64,000 bases of DNA. Origin: Paracoccus pantotrophus (GTDB lineage: Bacteria > Pseudomonadota > Alphaproteobacteria > Rhodobacterales > Rhodobacteraceae). The notes under the pieces are model-generated. The model searched no databases. It saw only the letters and a program-made list of their open reading frames with translations, and was not told the origin of the DNA. Positions 44,217-52,191 of the stretch are shown in pieces (the first letter of the stretch is position 1; every line of letters starts with the position of its first letter). The stretch is taken from the NCBI RefSeq assembly GCF_008824185.1, contig NZ_CP044424.1, forward strand, positions 1 to 64,000, in the 5' to 3' direction. Both the position numbers and the translations under genes were made by a program.

Positions 44217-44231
44217 TGTAGTTTCACTACA
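44217..44231. promoter_or_regulatory. Operator-like palindrome, copy C (perfect)
   Basis: TGTAGTTTCACTACA is a perfect palindrome with a 3-base centre, 20 bases upstream of the rightward FAH-family start. With copies A and B it defines a probable regulon for the RpiR-type protein. Confidence 0.68.
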
Positions 44232-44251
44232 AACCCGAGGAGGTGAGACTC

Positions 44252-45394
44252 ATGCTACCCAATTCCCCCGAAACCGCAAAGCTTGTCGGCCGCATCTGGC
44301 GCCCCGGCAAAGGTCCGTCCGTGGTGATCCTGCGTGATGGCGCCCTGATCGACGTGACCGAATCGGTCGTCTCCATGGCTGATTTCCTGGACGATGATCC
44401 CGCAGGCCGGTTCGACGGCCTGACCGGCGAGGCCGTCGGCACGCCCGACGACCTGGTGCTGGACCCGGCGGAAATGGGCTATCACGCCGAACGCCCCTGC
44501 CTGCTGGCGCCCTGCGATTTCCAGGCGCTGAAAGCCTGCGGCGTGACCTTCGCGCAAAGCATGGTCGAGCGCGTGATCGACGAGCGCACCTCGGGCGATC
44601 CGGCCCGCGCGGACCAGTTGCGCCAGCGCATCGGCGCACTGATCGGCGACAGCCTGTCGAATATCGAGGCGGGTTCCAAAAAGGCCGCCGAGGTCAAGAC
44701 GGCACTCATCGCCGAGGGCCTGTGGTCGCAATATCTGGAAGTCGGCATCGGCCCGGATGCCGAGGTCTTCACCAAGTCGCAGCCGATGTCGGCGGTCGGC
44801 CATGGCGCACAGGTCGGCGTGAACCGCATCTCGGACTGGAACAACCCCGAGCCCGAGGTGGTGCTGGCGGTGGACAGCCGGGGCAACATTCGCGGCGCGA
44901 CGCTGGGCAACGACGTAAACCTGCGCGATGTCGAGGGGCGCTCGGCGCTATTGCTGGGCAAGGCCAAGGACAACAACGCCTCGTGCAGCATCGGCCCGTT
45001 CATCCGCCTGTTCGACGATGCCTTCACCCTTGCCGACATCGAAAACGCCACGCTGACCATGGCCGTCACCGGCACCGACGGCTTCCATATGTCCGGCCGC
45101 TCGAACATGGCCGAGATCAGCCGCAAACCCGCCGATCTGGTCTCGCAGACGATGAACAAGTCGCATCAATACCCCGACGGCTTCATGCTGTTCCTGGGCA
45201 CCATGTTTGCCCCGACGCAGGACCGCGCCGAGAAGGGCTCGGGCTTTACCCACAAGCCGGGCGACGTGGTCGAGATCTCGACCCCGCTCCTGGGCACGTT
45301 GCGCAATACCGTCGTCCATTCCGACGAAGCCGCGCCTTGGACCTTCGGTACCCGCGCCCTGATGCGCAACCTGGCCGGACGGGGGTTGCTGTGA
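44252..45394 (+). CDS. FAH-family protein, probable 2-keto-3-deoxy-sugar-acid dehydratase
   Basis: A 380-residue fumarylacetoacetase-fold protein of the subgroup acting on 2-keto-3-deoxy-pentonates: LLAPCDFQALKACGVTFAQS, SMVERVIDERTSGDP, NPEPEVVLAVDSRGNIRGAT (metal-binding Glu pair region), GTDGFHMSGRSNMAEISRKP, GSGFTHKPGDVVEIS. Dehydration of KDX/KDA gives alpha-ketoglutaric semialdehyde, the substrate of the ALDH at 33268. ATG 44252 with GAGGAGG 9 bases upstream is favoured over GTG 44243. First gene of the rightward operon. Confidence 0.86.
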   Translation: MLPNSPETAKLVGRIWRPGKGPSVVILRDGALIDVTESVVSMADFLDDDPAGRFDGLTGEAVGTPDDLVLDPAEMGYHAERPCLLAPCDFQALKACGVTFAQSMVERVIDERTSGDPARADQLRQRIGALIGDSLSNIEAGSKKAAEVKTALIAEGLWSQYLEVGIGPDAEVFTKSQPMSAVGHGAQVGVNRISDWNNPEPEVVLAVDSRGNIRGATLGNDVNLRDVEGRSALLLGKAKDNNASCSIGPFIRLFDDAFTLADIENATLTMAVTGTDGFHMSGRSNMAEISRKPADLVSQTMNKSHQYPDGFMLFLGTMFAPTQDRAEKGSGFTHKPGDVVEISTPLLGTLRNTVVHSDEAAPWTFGTRALMRNLAGRGLL

Positions 45395-46356
45395 GCGGAG
45401 CCACCCTGAAACTGGTCGTCACCGACCAGGCCTTCGGCAATACCCGGCACGAACAGGCGGCAGCCGAGGCCGCCGGCGCCGCCTTCACCGAGTTCCACTG
45501 CCGCAGCGAGGACGAGGCGCTGGAGGCGGTGCGGGGCGCAAATGCCGTGCTGAACAACTTCGCCCCGATGACGCGCAAGGTCATGGCGGCGATGGCGCCT
45601 GGCGCGGTCGTGGTGCGCTATGGCGTGGGCGTGGACAATGTCGATCTGGCCGCGGCACGCGATCTGGGTGTGCGCATCTGCAACGTGCCCGATTACGGCG
45701 TCGACGAGGTCGCCGACCATGCCGCCGCGATGACGCTGGCCTTGGCGCGCAAGCTGGGCAGCTATGACGACGGCATTCGCGCCGGCGAATGGAAGATCGA
45801 CCGGATGGTGGACGGGCTGCGCTCGCTGCGCGACACCACTGTCGGCCTGATCGGGCTGGGCCGGATCGCGCGGGCCTATGCCGCGCGCATGGCTGTATTC
45901 GGCTGCCGCATCACCGGCTTTGATCCCTTCATTCCCGAGGACCAGATCCGCGCGGCCGGCATCACCCCCCTGCCCCGCGACGAAGTGATTTCCGGCGCCA
46001 ATGTCCTGTCGCTGCACGTCCCCCTGACGCCCGAAACGCGGCACCTGATAGGCGCCGCCGCCATCGCGCGCATGCCCAAGGGAGCGATCCTGATCAATTG
46101 CTCGCGCGGCGGGCTGGTGGACGAGGATGCGTTGGCCGGGGCGCTGATGTCCGGTCACCTGTCCGGCGCCGGCCTCGACGTGTTCGAAAAGGAACCGCTT
46201 CCGCCGGGTTCGGCCTTGCGCGAGGCGCCGCATGTGATCATGTCGCCCCATGCCGCCTTCTATTCCGATGCCTCGGTCGATGCTCTGCAACGGCTGGCGT
46301 CGGAGGAGGCGTTGCGTGGCTTGCGCGGCGAGCCGCTGCGCTGCGCACTGACCTGA
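45391..46356 (+). CDS. D-isomer-specific 2-hydroxyacid dehydrogenase
   Basis: A 321-residue NAD-dependent dehydrogenase of the D-3-phosphoglycerate dehydrogenase/CtBP type: RYGVGVDNVDLAAARDLGVR, NVPDYGVDEVADHAAAMTLA, Rossmann loop GLIGLGRIARAYA, then INCSRGGLVDEDALAGAL and MSPHAAFYSD with the catalytic His. The GTG start overlaps the preceding stop (GTGA), so it is translationally coupled to the FAH-type gene. Probably reduces or oxidises a 2-hydroxy acid of the same pathway; substrate unknown. Confidence 0.9.
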   Translation: MSGATLKLVVTDQAFGNTRHEQAAAEAAGAAFTEFHCRSEDEALEAVRGANAVLNNFAPMTRKVMAAMAPGAVVVRYGVGVDNVDLAAARDLGVRICNVPDYGVDEVADHAAAMTLALARKLGSYDDGIRAGEWKIDRMVDGLRSLRDTTVGLIGLGRIARAYAARMAVFGCRITGFDPFIPEDQIRAAGITPLPRDEVISGANVLSLHVPLTPETRHLIGAAAIARMPKGAILINCSRGGLVDEDALAGALMSGHLSGAGLDVFEKEPLPPGSALREAPHVIMSPHAAFYSDASVDALQRLASEEALRGLRGEPLRCALT

Positions 46357-46369
46357 GGAGGAGCTTCGA

Positions 46370-47131
46370 ATGGATTACAGGTCAAAACAGGATCTGACCG
46401 GCAGGCTGGCGCTGGTCACCGGCGCGGGCCAGGGCATCGGCGCCGCCATCGCCGAGGGGCTGGCAGCGACCGGGGCCGAGGTGATCTGCACCGACATCCT
46501 GCGCGACCGCGCCGAGATCACCGCCCGCGACCTGAGGGCCAAAGGCTTCAAGGTCCGGGCCGAGGCGCTGGACGTGACCGACGGCGTCGCCATCGACGCG
46601 CTGGCGGCGGCGCTGCCGCCGCTGGACGTTCTGGTCTGCAACGCCGGCATCGTCACCAACACCCCGGCCGAGGACATGACGGACGCCGAATGGGACAAGG
46701 TGATCGCCGTGAACCTGACCGGGGTCTTCCGCACCTGCCGCGGCTTCGGGCGGCGCATGCTGGAGGCCGGGCGCGGCTCCATCGTCAATATCGGCTCGAT
46801 GTCGGCCCAGATCGTCAACGTGCCGCAGCCGCAATGCCATTACAACGCATCGAAGGCCGGCGTGCATCACCTGACGAAATCGCTGGCCGTCGAATGGGCC
46901 ACGCGCGGGGTGCGGGTGAACGCCGTCGCGCCGACCTATATCGAGACCCCGCTGCTGCACGGGTTGGAAAGCCAGCCCGGATTGGTGTCGCGCTGGCTGG
47001 AGATGACGCCTGCCGGACGGATGGGGCAACCGCACGAGATCGCCTCGGTGGTGCAGTTCCTCGCCTCGGATGCGTCGAGCCTGCTGACCGGCGCGGTCAT
47101 CAACGCCGATGCGGGCTATACTTGCATCTGA
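46370..47131 (+). CDS. Short-chain dehydrogenase/reductase
   Basis: A 253-residue classical SDR: cofactor loop TGAGQGIG, NAG in LVCNAGIVTN, catalytic Ser in NIGSMSAQ, and YxxxK in CHYNASKAGVHHL. ICTDILRD with an acidic residue after the second strand indicates NAD specificity. It resembles polyol/sugar-alcohol dehydrogenases and could convert a pentitol to a ketopentose for the FGGY kinase. Third gene of the rightward operon, 13 bases after the hydroxyacid dehydrogenase. Confidence 0.9.
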   Translation: MDYRSKQDLTGRLALVTGAGQGIGAAIAEGLAATGAEVICTDILRDRAEITARDLRAKGFKVRAEALDVTDGVAIDALAAALPPLDVLVCNAGIVTNTPAEDMTDAEWDKVIAVNLTGVFRTCRGFGRRMLEAGRGSIVNIGSMSAQIVNVPQPQCHYNASKAGVHHLTKSLAVEWATRGVRVNAVAPTYIETPLLHGLESQPGLVSRWLEMTPAGRMGQPHEIASVVQFLASDASSLLTGAVINADAGYTCI

Positions 47132-47675
47132 CGGCGGCGCGACACAGGATCGCCGGACACCGGCAGGTTCTCACGGCCCACCTGCCCCCGCCGTCAGTGG
47201 CTGTGGCCGACTTGGCGGGACGGCGCAGCCGGTCTTTCGAAAGCCGCCACCCTGACGAACGGTGATCCGATCGGCACAGGCATGCACATCCACGAAACAG
47301 TCAACCACTGTGGAATGAGCCGACTATTTGTTGCTGTCTAGGCCCACTGGCCGGTCTTCGACAGCAAGACCATGTTCACTATTGGTCCGAGGACAATAGT
47401 TGAGCGGCGGAAGCGCTGTGGAAGCCATCGAAAGGACCGGCATATAGGGCACAAGGTGCTGGCAATCCCCGGCTCTGTGGAACTGTCTTCGACGCTTGCG
47501 CGATTCAAAGGGTCACGCTCAGGCCGAAACCCTGGCAGGGCCTTGTTTCTCAAGACCCTAGCTCTCCAAACCGCCCACTGAATGAACCTGATTTCGGATG
47601 GCCTGAGCAGCTTGCAAGCAAGTCTGTCTGGCAACACGGCAGCGATATCCTGCCGCGGGGAAGCGGCCACGAGAA
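47132..47675. other. Intergenic spacer without recognised genes
   Basis: About 540 bases between convergent SDR and BCCT genes. Frames here are short, overlapping on both strands and without recognisable motifs. I see nothing I can support beyond the terminator hairpin at its right edge. Confidence 0.55.
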
Positions 47676-47699
47676 ATGGGCGGAAACCTGCCCGCCCAT
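47676..47699 (-). terminator. Terminator hairpin after BCCT gene
   Basis: ATGGGCGG and CCGCCCAT form 8-bp arms around 8 bases, 16 bases beyond the BCCT stop codon; on the minus strand the stem ends in ATTTCTC. Reasonable Rho-independent terminator with a short T-run. Confidence 0.6.
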
Positions 47700-47715
47700 C
47701 CCATGCGTGACGCCC

Positions 47716-49455
47716 TCAGCCCAGTTCGCGCCTTTCACCCAGAAGGCCCTTGACGATGGCCCAGCAGGCCCCCAGCAGCACCAGCGTAAAGGGCAGCCCG
47801 GTTGAAACCGCCATCGCCTGCAGGGCCGTCAGCCCGCCGCCCAGCAACAGCGCGATGGCGACCAGCCCCTCGAAACTGCACCAGAAGATGCGCTGCGGCA
47901 CCGGGGCGTGGATCTTGCCGCCCGCGGCGATGGTGTCGATCACCAGCGATCCCGAATCCGACGAGGTCACGAAAAAGACGATGACCAGCACGATGCCCAC
48001 GAAACTGGTGATCGCGGTCAGCGGCAGCTGCGACAGCATTTGGAACAGCTGCAATTCCAGCGCCGCATCGGCCACGCCGGAAAAGCCGCCCAGCGTCATC
48101 GTGATCGCCGTGCCGCCGAAGGCGGTCATCCACAGCACCGAGATGAGCGAGGGCACGATCAGCACCGCGACCAGGAATTGCCGCACCGTGCGGCCGCGGC
48201 TGACTCGGGCGATGAACATGCCGACAAAGGGCGACCAACTGATCCACCAGGCCCAGTAAAAGGCCGTCCAGCCCTGGCGGAAATTGTCGTCGTCGCGTCC
48301 GAAGGGATTGGACAGCGGGATCAGGTCGGCGGCATAGGCGCCCAGATTGCCGAAAAACCCGGTCAGGATCTGCCAGGTCGGCCCGACCAGGATCACGAAC
48401 AGCAACAGGATCAGCGCCAGCACCATGTTGATCTCGGACAGCCGCTTGACGCCCTTTTCCACCCCCAGCACCACCGAACCCGTCGCGACGCCGGTGATGA
48501 TGACGATAAGCGCGATCTTGGCGGCGCTGGCGGTGCTCCAGCCGAACAGGAAATGAAAGCCGGCCGCGGCCTGCTCGGCCCCGATCCCCAGCGAGGTGGC
48601 CAGCCCGAACAGGGTCGCCAGCACGGCCAGGACGTCGATGACATGGCCCGGCCAGCCCCAGACCCTTTCGCCGAACAGCGGATGAAAGACCGAGCGCAGC
48701 GTCAGCGGCAGCCCCTTGTTATAGGCAAACAGCGCCAATGCCAGCGCCACCACCGCATAGATCGCCCAGGGGTGCAGCCCCCAGTGAAAGATGGTCGCGG
48801 CCATGGCCAGGCGGCGGGCGGCCATCTCGTCCCCCGGCGCCCCGTCCAGCGGCGCCCAGTCGGTGCGGATGCCGTCCTCGACCACCGGCCCGCCCAGGGC
48901 GGCGGTGAAATGCCCCAGCGGCTCGCTGACGCCATAGAACATCAGCCCAATGCCCATGCCGGCGGCGAACAGCATCGCGAACCAGCCGGTCAGGCTGAAA
49001 TCCGGCGTCGCTTCGGGGCCGCCAAGCCGGATCCCTCCCAGCGGCGACAGGATCAGGCCAAGGCAAAGCAGGACGAACACATTGCCCGCGATCAGGAAGA
49101 ACCAGTCGAAGCGGCTGGTCACCAGGTCGCGCAATCCGGCGAAGAACGGCCCCAATACCGTCGGGAACAGCAGCGTGGCGGCGGTGAACAGCACCACGGC
49201 CACGGCCGAGATCATGAAGACCGGGTTATGGATGTCGAAGGCGACCGGCCTGACGCCCTCGATATTGTCCTGGCCGATCTGGTATTCGGTCTCGATGATC
49301 TCGGTCGGCCCCTCGGGCTGCGGCAGCGCCTCGACGCCCGGATCGGGGTCGGGGTCGAGATGGCCCGCCAGGGCCTCCTGCTCTCGCCAAAGATCGCCGG
49401 GATGGCCCTTGTGGCTTTTGTGAGGCGGTTTGTCGGGTGTGGGTGTCTGTGACAT
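47716..49455 (-). CDS. BCCT-family (betaine/choline/carnitine) transporter
   Basis: A 579-residue secondary transporter of the BetP/OpuD family with a long hydrophilic N-terminus (about 90 residues, acidic and His/Pro-rich) and twelve hydrophobic segments. Signature sequences: GMGIGLMFYGVSEPLGHF, FHWGLHPWAIYAVVALALA, and YWAWWISWSPFVGMFIARVS, which carries the Trp box for trimethylammonium binding. VTSSDSGSLVIDT is near the end. ATG 49455 follows GAAAGGG; an upstream open extension is not plausible. Probably takes up glycine betaine or a related quaternary amine for osmoprotection. Confidence 0.93.
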   Translation of the reverse strand: MSQTPTPDKPPHKSHKGHPGDLWREQEALAGHLDPDPDPGVEALPQPEGPTEIIETEYQIGQDNIEGVRPVAFDIHNPVFMISAVAVVLFTAATLLFPTVLGPFFAGLRDLVTSRFDWFFLIAGNVFVLLCLGLILSPLGGIRLGGPEATPDFSLTGWFAMLFAAGMGIGLMFYGVSEPLGHFTAALGGPVVEDGIRTDWAPLDGAPGDEMAARRLAMAATIFHWGLHPWAIYAVVALALALFAYNKGLPLTLRSVFHPLFGERVWGWPGHVIDVLAVLATLFGLATSLGIGAEQAAAGFHFLFGWSTASAAKIALIVIITGVATGSVVLGVEKGVKRLSEINMVLALILLLFVILVGPTWQILTGFFGNLGAYAADLIPLSNPFGRDDDNFRQGWTAFYWAWWISWSPFVGMFIARVSRGRTVRQFLVAVLIVPSLISVLWMTAFGGTAITMTLGGFSGVADAALELQLFQMLSQLPLTAITSFVGIVLVIVFFVTSSDSGSLVIDTIAAGGKIHAPVPQRIFWCSFEGLVAIALLLGGGLTALQAMAVSTGLPFTLVLLGACWAIVKGLLGERRELG

Positions 49456-49887
49456 GCGTCCCTTTCTCATTTGTGGTGCGATCGGGCGCCGAAAACTTCG
49501 ACTCGGCGCCCAGGGCGCCTGCGCGCACGAGGATTTCACAACGTCGTCATGATCGCCACCCACATACGAGATCGGCAATCGGAAGGTCGGATGCCAAGTT
49601 AGCAGTAGCATTAGCCACTCTGGTTCTGCCTATGACGGAGATGGGCATCATGCTCAGCAGGCACGCCGCATTTTAGCCTCCCGCATCACCCCCATCGCAT
49701 AGGCGCCAACCAAGCCGCTACGACCAGCCTCTTCCTGATGCAATCCGACGTGGCGTTCCCTCAGCGGTTGCGCGACCGCCCGGGCATCGTGGCCTTCCGC
49801 ACGGCTTGCAAGCGGTTTCTGATTGATTTGGTCGGAAATTGCGCACCTGCATCCTCTCTCGTCTGTTCAAGGATTCCCAACTTTCGG
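49456..49887. other. Intergenic spacer upstream of BCCT and sigma remnant
   Basis: About 430 bases with no supported gene. It must contain the leftward promoter for the BCCT gene and whatever remains of the promoter of the ECF sigma fragment. Confidence 0.5.
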
Positions 49888-50187
49888 ATGACCGATTCCG
49901 TCCATCTTGCCTGCCTTTACATGAAGGACCGGCCCGGTCTGCGTCGGTTCCTGACAAGAATGACCGGCAGCCTCGGCATGGCGGACGACCTGATCCAGGA
50001 CGCGTTCTCGCGCGTGCTGGAGAAAGAGGGCGGAATGGCCGGGGTCCGCGATCCGCGTGCCTATCTGCGCCGATCGGCACGCACCTTGCGATCAACGCGC
50101 TGATGGCGCAGCGACGCAATGCCGACATCGCGGATATGCCCGAAACCGCCGATCCGGCGCCCGCGGCCGAGGCGTTCTGGAACCGCC
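49888..50187 (+). pseudogene. FecI-like ECF sigma factor fragment, frameshifted
   Basis: From ATG 49888: CLYMKDRPGLRRFLTRMTGS, GMADDLIQDAFSRVLEKEGG (region 2), DPRAYLRR. Near 50078 the homology moves to another frame (LAINALMAQRRNADIADMPE), showing a one-base indel. It then ends at about 50187 in IS66 sequence, so region 4 is missing. No FecR partner remains. Inactive. Confidence 0.8.
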
Positions 50188-50644
50188 TGGCCTCCTCAGC
50201 GATCGGCGAACCTTGCGATCGGTGGATGTCTACGAACTTGCGCCTGACATGGGCCATGCAGGCGACCTCGCGAATGGCGCCGGAACGGTAGAGATCCTCG
50301 AACCCGGCATAGCCGTCGGCATGCATCCAGCCGCGGAAACGGGCCAGATGATCCTTGGGGTGCTGACCCTTGCGGTCGCCCGAGAAGCGATACCATGCGG
50401 CAGGCGGAGCATCGCCATCCCATGGGCGCTCATCGCGGGCATAGGTCCAGAGCCGGGCCGTCTGGGTCTTGCCGGTGCCGGGCGCCAGCATCCGCACCGG
50501 CGTATCGTCGGCGAAGATCGCCTCGGCCGACAGGACATGGCGCCCGATGGCCTCGGCCAGTGGCTCCAGAAGGGTGGTGGTCTTGCGCATGTCGGTGACC
50601 CCGGCAGCCAGCCAGACCCGCGTGTTGGCCGGAACCGGGATCAC
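50188..50644 (-). pseudogene. IS66 tnpB-tnpC fusion by internal deletion
   Basis: Starts as TnpB (MIPVPANTRVWLAAGVTDMR), then at the next Lys continues as TnpC (KTTTLLEPLAEAIGRHVLSA), in frame. It goes on with TARLWTYARDERPWDGDA, HADGYAGFEDLYRSGAIREV and ACMAHVRRKFVDIHRSQGSP before homology ends. The deletion removes about 95 residues of TnpB and 210 of TnpC. The joint lies at a short CGGCAAGACC / GCGCAAG-like match. Confidence 0.85.
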
Positions 50645-51000
50645 GCCGAAAGTCCCCGGATCAGCCGCGCCAGCGCCTCAGGATCATAGCTGCCGCTGAT
50701 CCGCATCCGGTGACCGCCCGCCAGCTCGATCTCGATGTGGTTCTCGGCGGCAGGTGCCGCCGGAGTAGACCTGGTCTCCGCGACGATCTCTACGGGCAGA
50801 AACCGCGCCTCCTCTGCTGGGCGCGCAACCGAGGTGGGGTCCGGCGCATAACGGGGATCGCGCAGCCACTTGAAGATCAGGTTCGCGTTCACCGCGTAGC
50901 GCCGCGCCACCTGAGCCACGGAAACGCCCGGCGCCGCCGTCTGGAAACAGATCGAACGCTTCTCCTCATCCGTCCAAAGTCGCTTCGTCCGACGCGCCAC
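50641..51000 (-). CDS. tnpA: IS66 TnpA (Orf1), copy 2
   Basis: Same protein as at 21063 (RRTKRLWTDEEKRSICFQ...). The matching GTG at 51000 is used as start. It overlaps the fused tnpB/C by 4 bases. Intact, but without functional partners in this copy. Confidence 0.82.
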   Translation of the reverse strand: MARRTKRLWTDEEKRSICFQTAAPGVSVAQVARRYAVNANLIFKWLRDPRYAPDPTSVARPAEEARFLPVEIVAETRSTPAAPAAENHIEIELAGGHRMRISGSYDPEALARLIRGLSA

Positions 51001-51085
51001 GCCATCACCATAGTGTCCACTATCAATGGTGGACACTATCCGCCTCTTTCACCACGCGGCAGGGCGGTCAGGCCGGACGCTTACG

Positions 51086-51148
51086 GTCCATCTTGGCAGC
51101 TATGAGGCGCTGATCGGCACCTCTGTCATGGTGGAGACAGGCGCATGA
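51086..51148 (+). pseudogene. istA: IS21 istA C-terminal tail
   Basis: The codons after the IS66 border read VHLGSYEALIGTSVMVETGA and stop, overlapping the istB start as ATGA, exactly as istA and istB overlap in IS21 elements. The rest of istA is missing, replaced by IS66 copy 2. Confidence 0.6.
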
Positions 51149-52041
51149 AGGCCGTATCCCACGCGGTCGACGAGGCCCGTCTCGGCATCATGCTGAACGA
51201 CCTCAGGCTGCCGACGATCAAGACACTCTGGCCCCAGTTCGCCGAACGGGCGGATCGGGAGGGCTGGCCTGCCGCGCGCTTCCTGGCCGCAATCGCCGAG
51301 CATGAGCTGGCTGAACGGTCGCAGCGCAGGATCACGAGGCACCTGGCGGAAGCTCACCTGCCGCCCGGTAAGACGCTCGACAGCTTCGCCTTCGAGGCGG
51401 TCCCGATGATCTCGAAGGCTCAGGTGATGGCCATGGCCGCCGGCGACAGCTGGCTGGCCAAGGGTGCCAATGTGCTGATGTTTGGCCCGCCAGGTGGCGG
51501 CAAGAGCCATCTCGCGGCCGCCATTGGCCTTGCGCTGATCGAGAACGGCTGGCGCGTCCTCTTCACCAGGACCACCGACTTGGTTCAGAAGCTGCAACTC
51601 GCAAGGCGGGAGCTGCAACTCGAGGCCGCCCTTGCAAAACTCGACAAGTTCGACCTGCTGATCCTCGACGATCTTGCCTATGTCTCCAAGGATCAGGCTG
51701 AAACCAGCGTTCTCTTCGAACTCATCTCGGCGCGATACGAACACCGCTCCATCATGATCACGGCCAATCAGCCATTCGGAGAATGGAACAGGGTCTTCCC
51801 GGATCCGGCCATGACCTTGGCCGCCGTCGACCGCCTGGTTCACCACGCGACCATCTTCGAGATGAACGTCGAAAGCTATCGACGACGCTCCGCCCTCGAG
51901 GGCAAACGCCAGCGGGGCCGTCCGGCGGCCTACGCGACAATCAAGAACACTCCCAAGGTTGACGCGGCGCGGCAATCAGAATGTGACGACGACGTTGCCA
52001 GCGACAATCAGCGTGATAACCTCAGCGATGCCGCGACATAG
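51145..52041 (+). CDS. istB: IS21-family helper ATPase IstB
   Basis: A 298-residue AAA+ ATPase (DnaC-like) that assists the IstA transposase. Walker A FGPPGGGKSHLAAAIG, Walker B DLLILDDLAYVSKD, sensor region SIMITANQPFGEWNRVFP, and the typical C-terminal LVHHATIFEMNVESYRRR. Full length with a slightly extended acidic tail. Because istA is destroyed, the element is not autonomous. Confidence 0.93.
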   Translation: MKAVSHAVDEARLGIMLNDLRLPTIKTLWPQFAERADREGWPAARFLAAIAEHELAERSQRRITRHLAEAHLPPGKTLDSFAFEAVPMISKAQVMAMAAGDSWLAKGANVLMFGPPGGGKSHLAAAIGLALIENGWRVLFTRTTDLVQKLQLARRELQLEAALAKLDKFDLLILDDLAYVSKDQAETSVLFELISARYEHRSIMITANQPFGEWNRVFPDPAMTLAAVDRLVHHATIFEMNVESYRRRSALEGKRQRGRPAAYATIKNTPKVDAARQSECDDDVASDNQRDNLSDAAT

Positions 52042-52191
52042 AATCTCATCCTGACTGTCGCGCAAGTCTCACCCAGATTGCCGCGCTATACCTGAGCCTA
52101 AGAGAATGAGGATCGTAATTCCTATACTTGGAGCGGCACAGCGGCCAGATATGGCGGCGCCAGTTCGCCACGATCAGGCGCGTTTCGAAGC

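Larger units (their letters stand above)
50188..51084 (-). mobile_element. IS66-family element, copy 2 (internally deleted)
   Basis: Inverted relative to copy 1 at 20979 and nearly identical where they overlap. The terminus ...CCGGACGCTTAC ends at 51084. tnpA is intact, but tnpB is fused after about 21 codons to the middle of tnpC. The distal end is cut inside the ECF sigma fragment near 50188. Confidence 0.85.

Noticed and set aside
47338..47670. 110-codon minus-strand frame in the spacer before the BCCT gene
   Set aside because: No ribosome-binding site or recognisable motif, and an overlapping plus-strand frame is equally good; treated as non-coding.
49456..49611. N-terminal extension of the BCCT protein
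   Set aside because: No homology; a good ribosome-binding site precedes ATG 49455.
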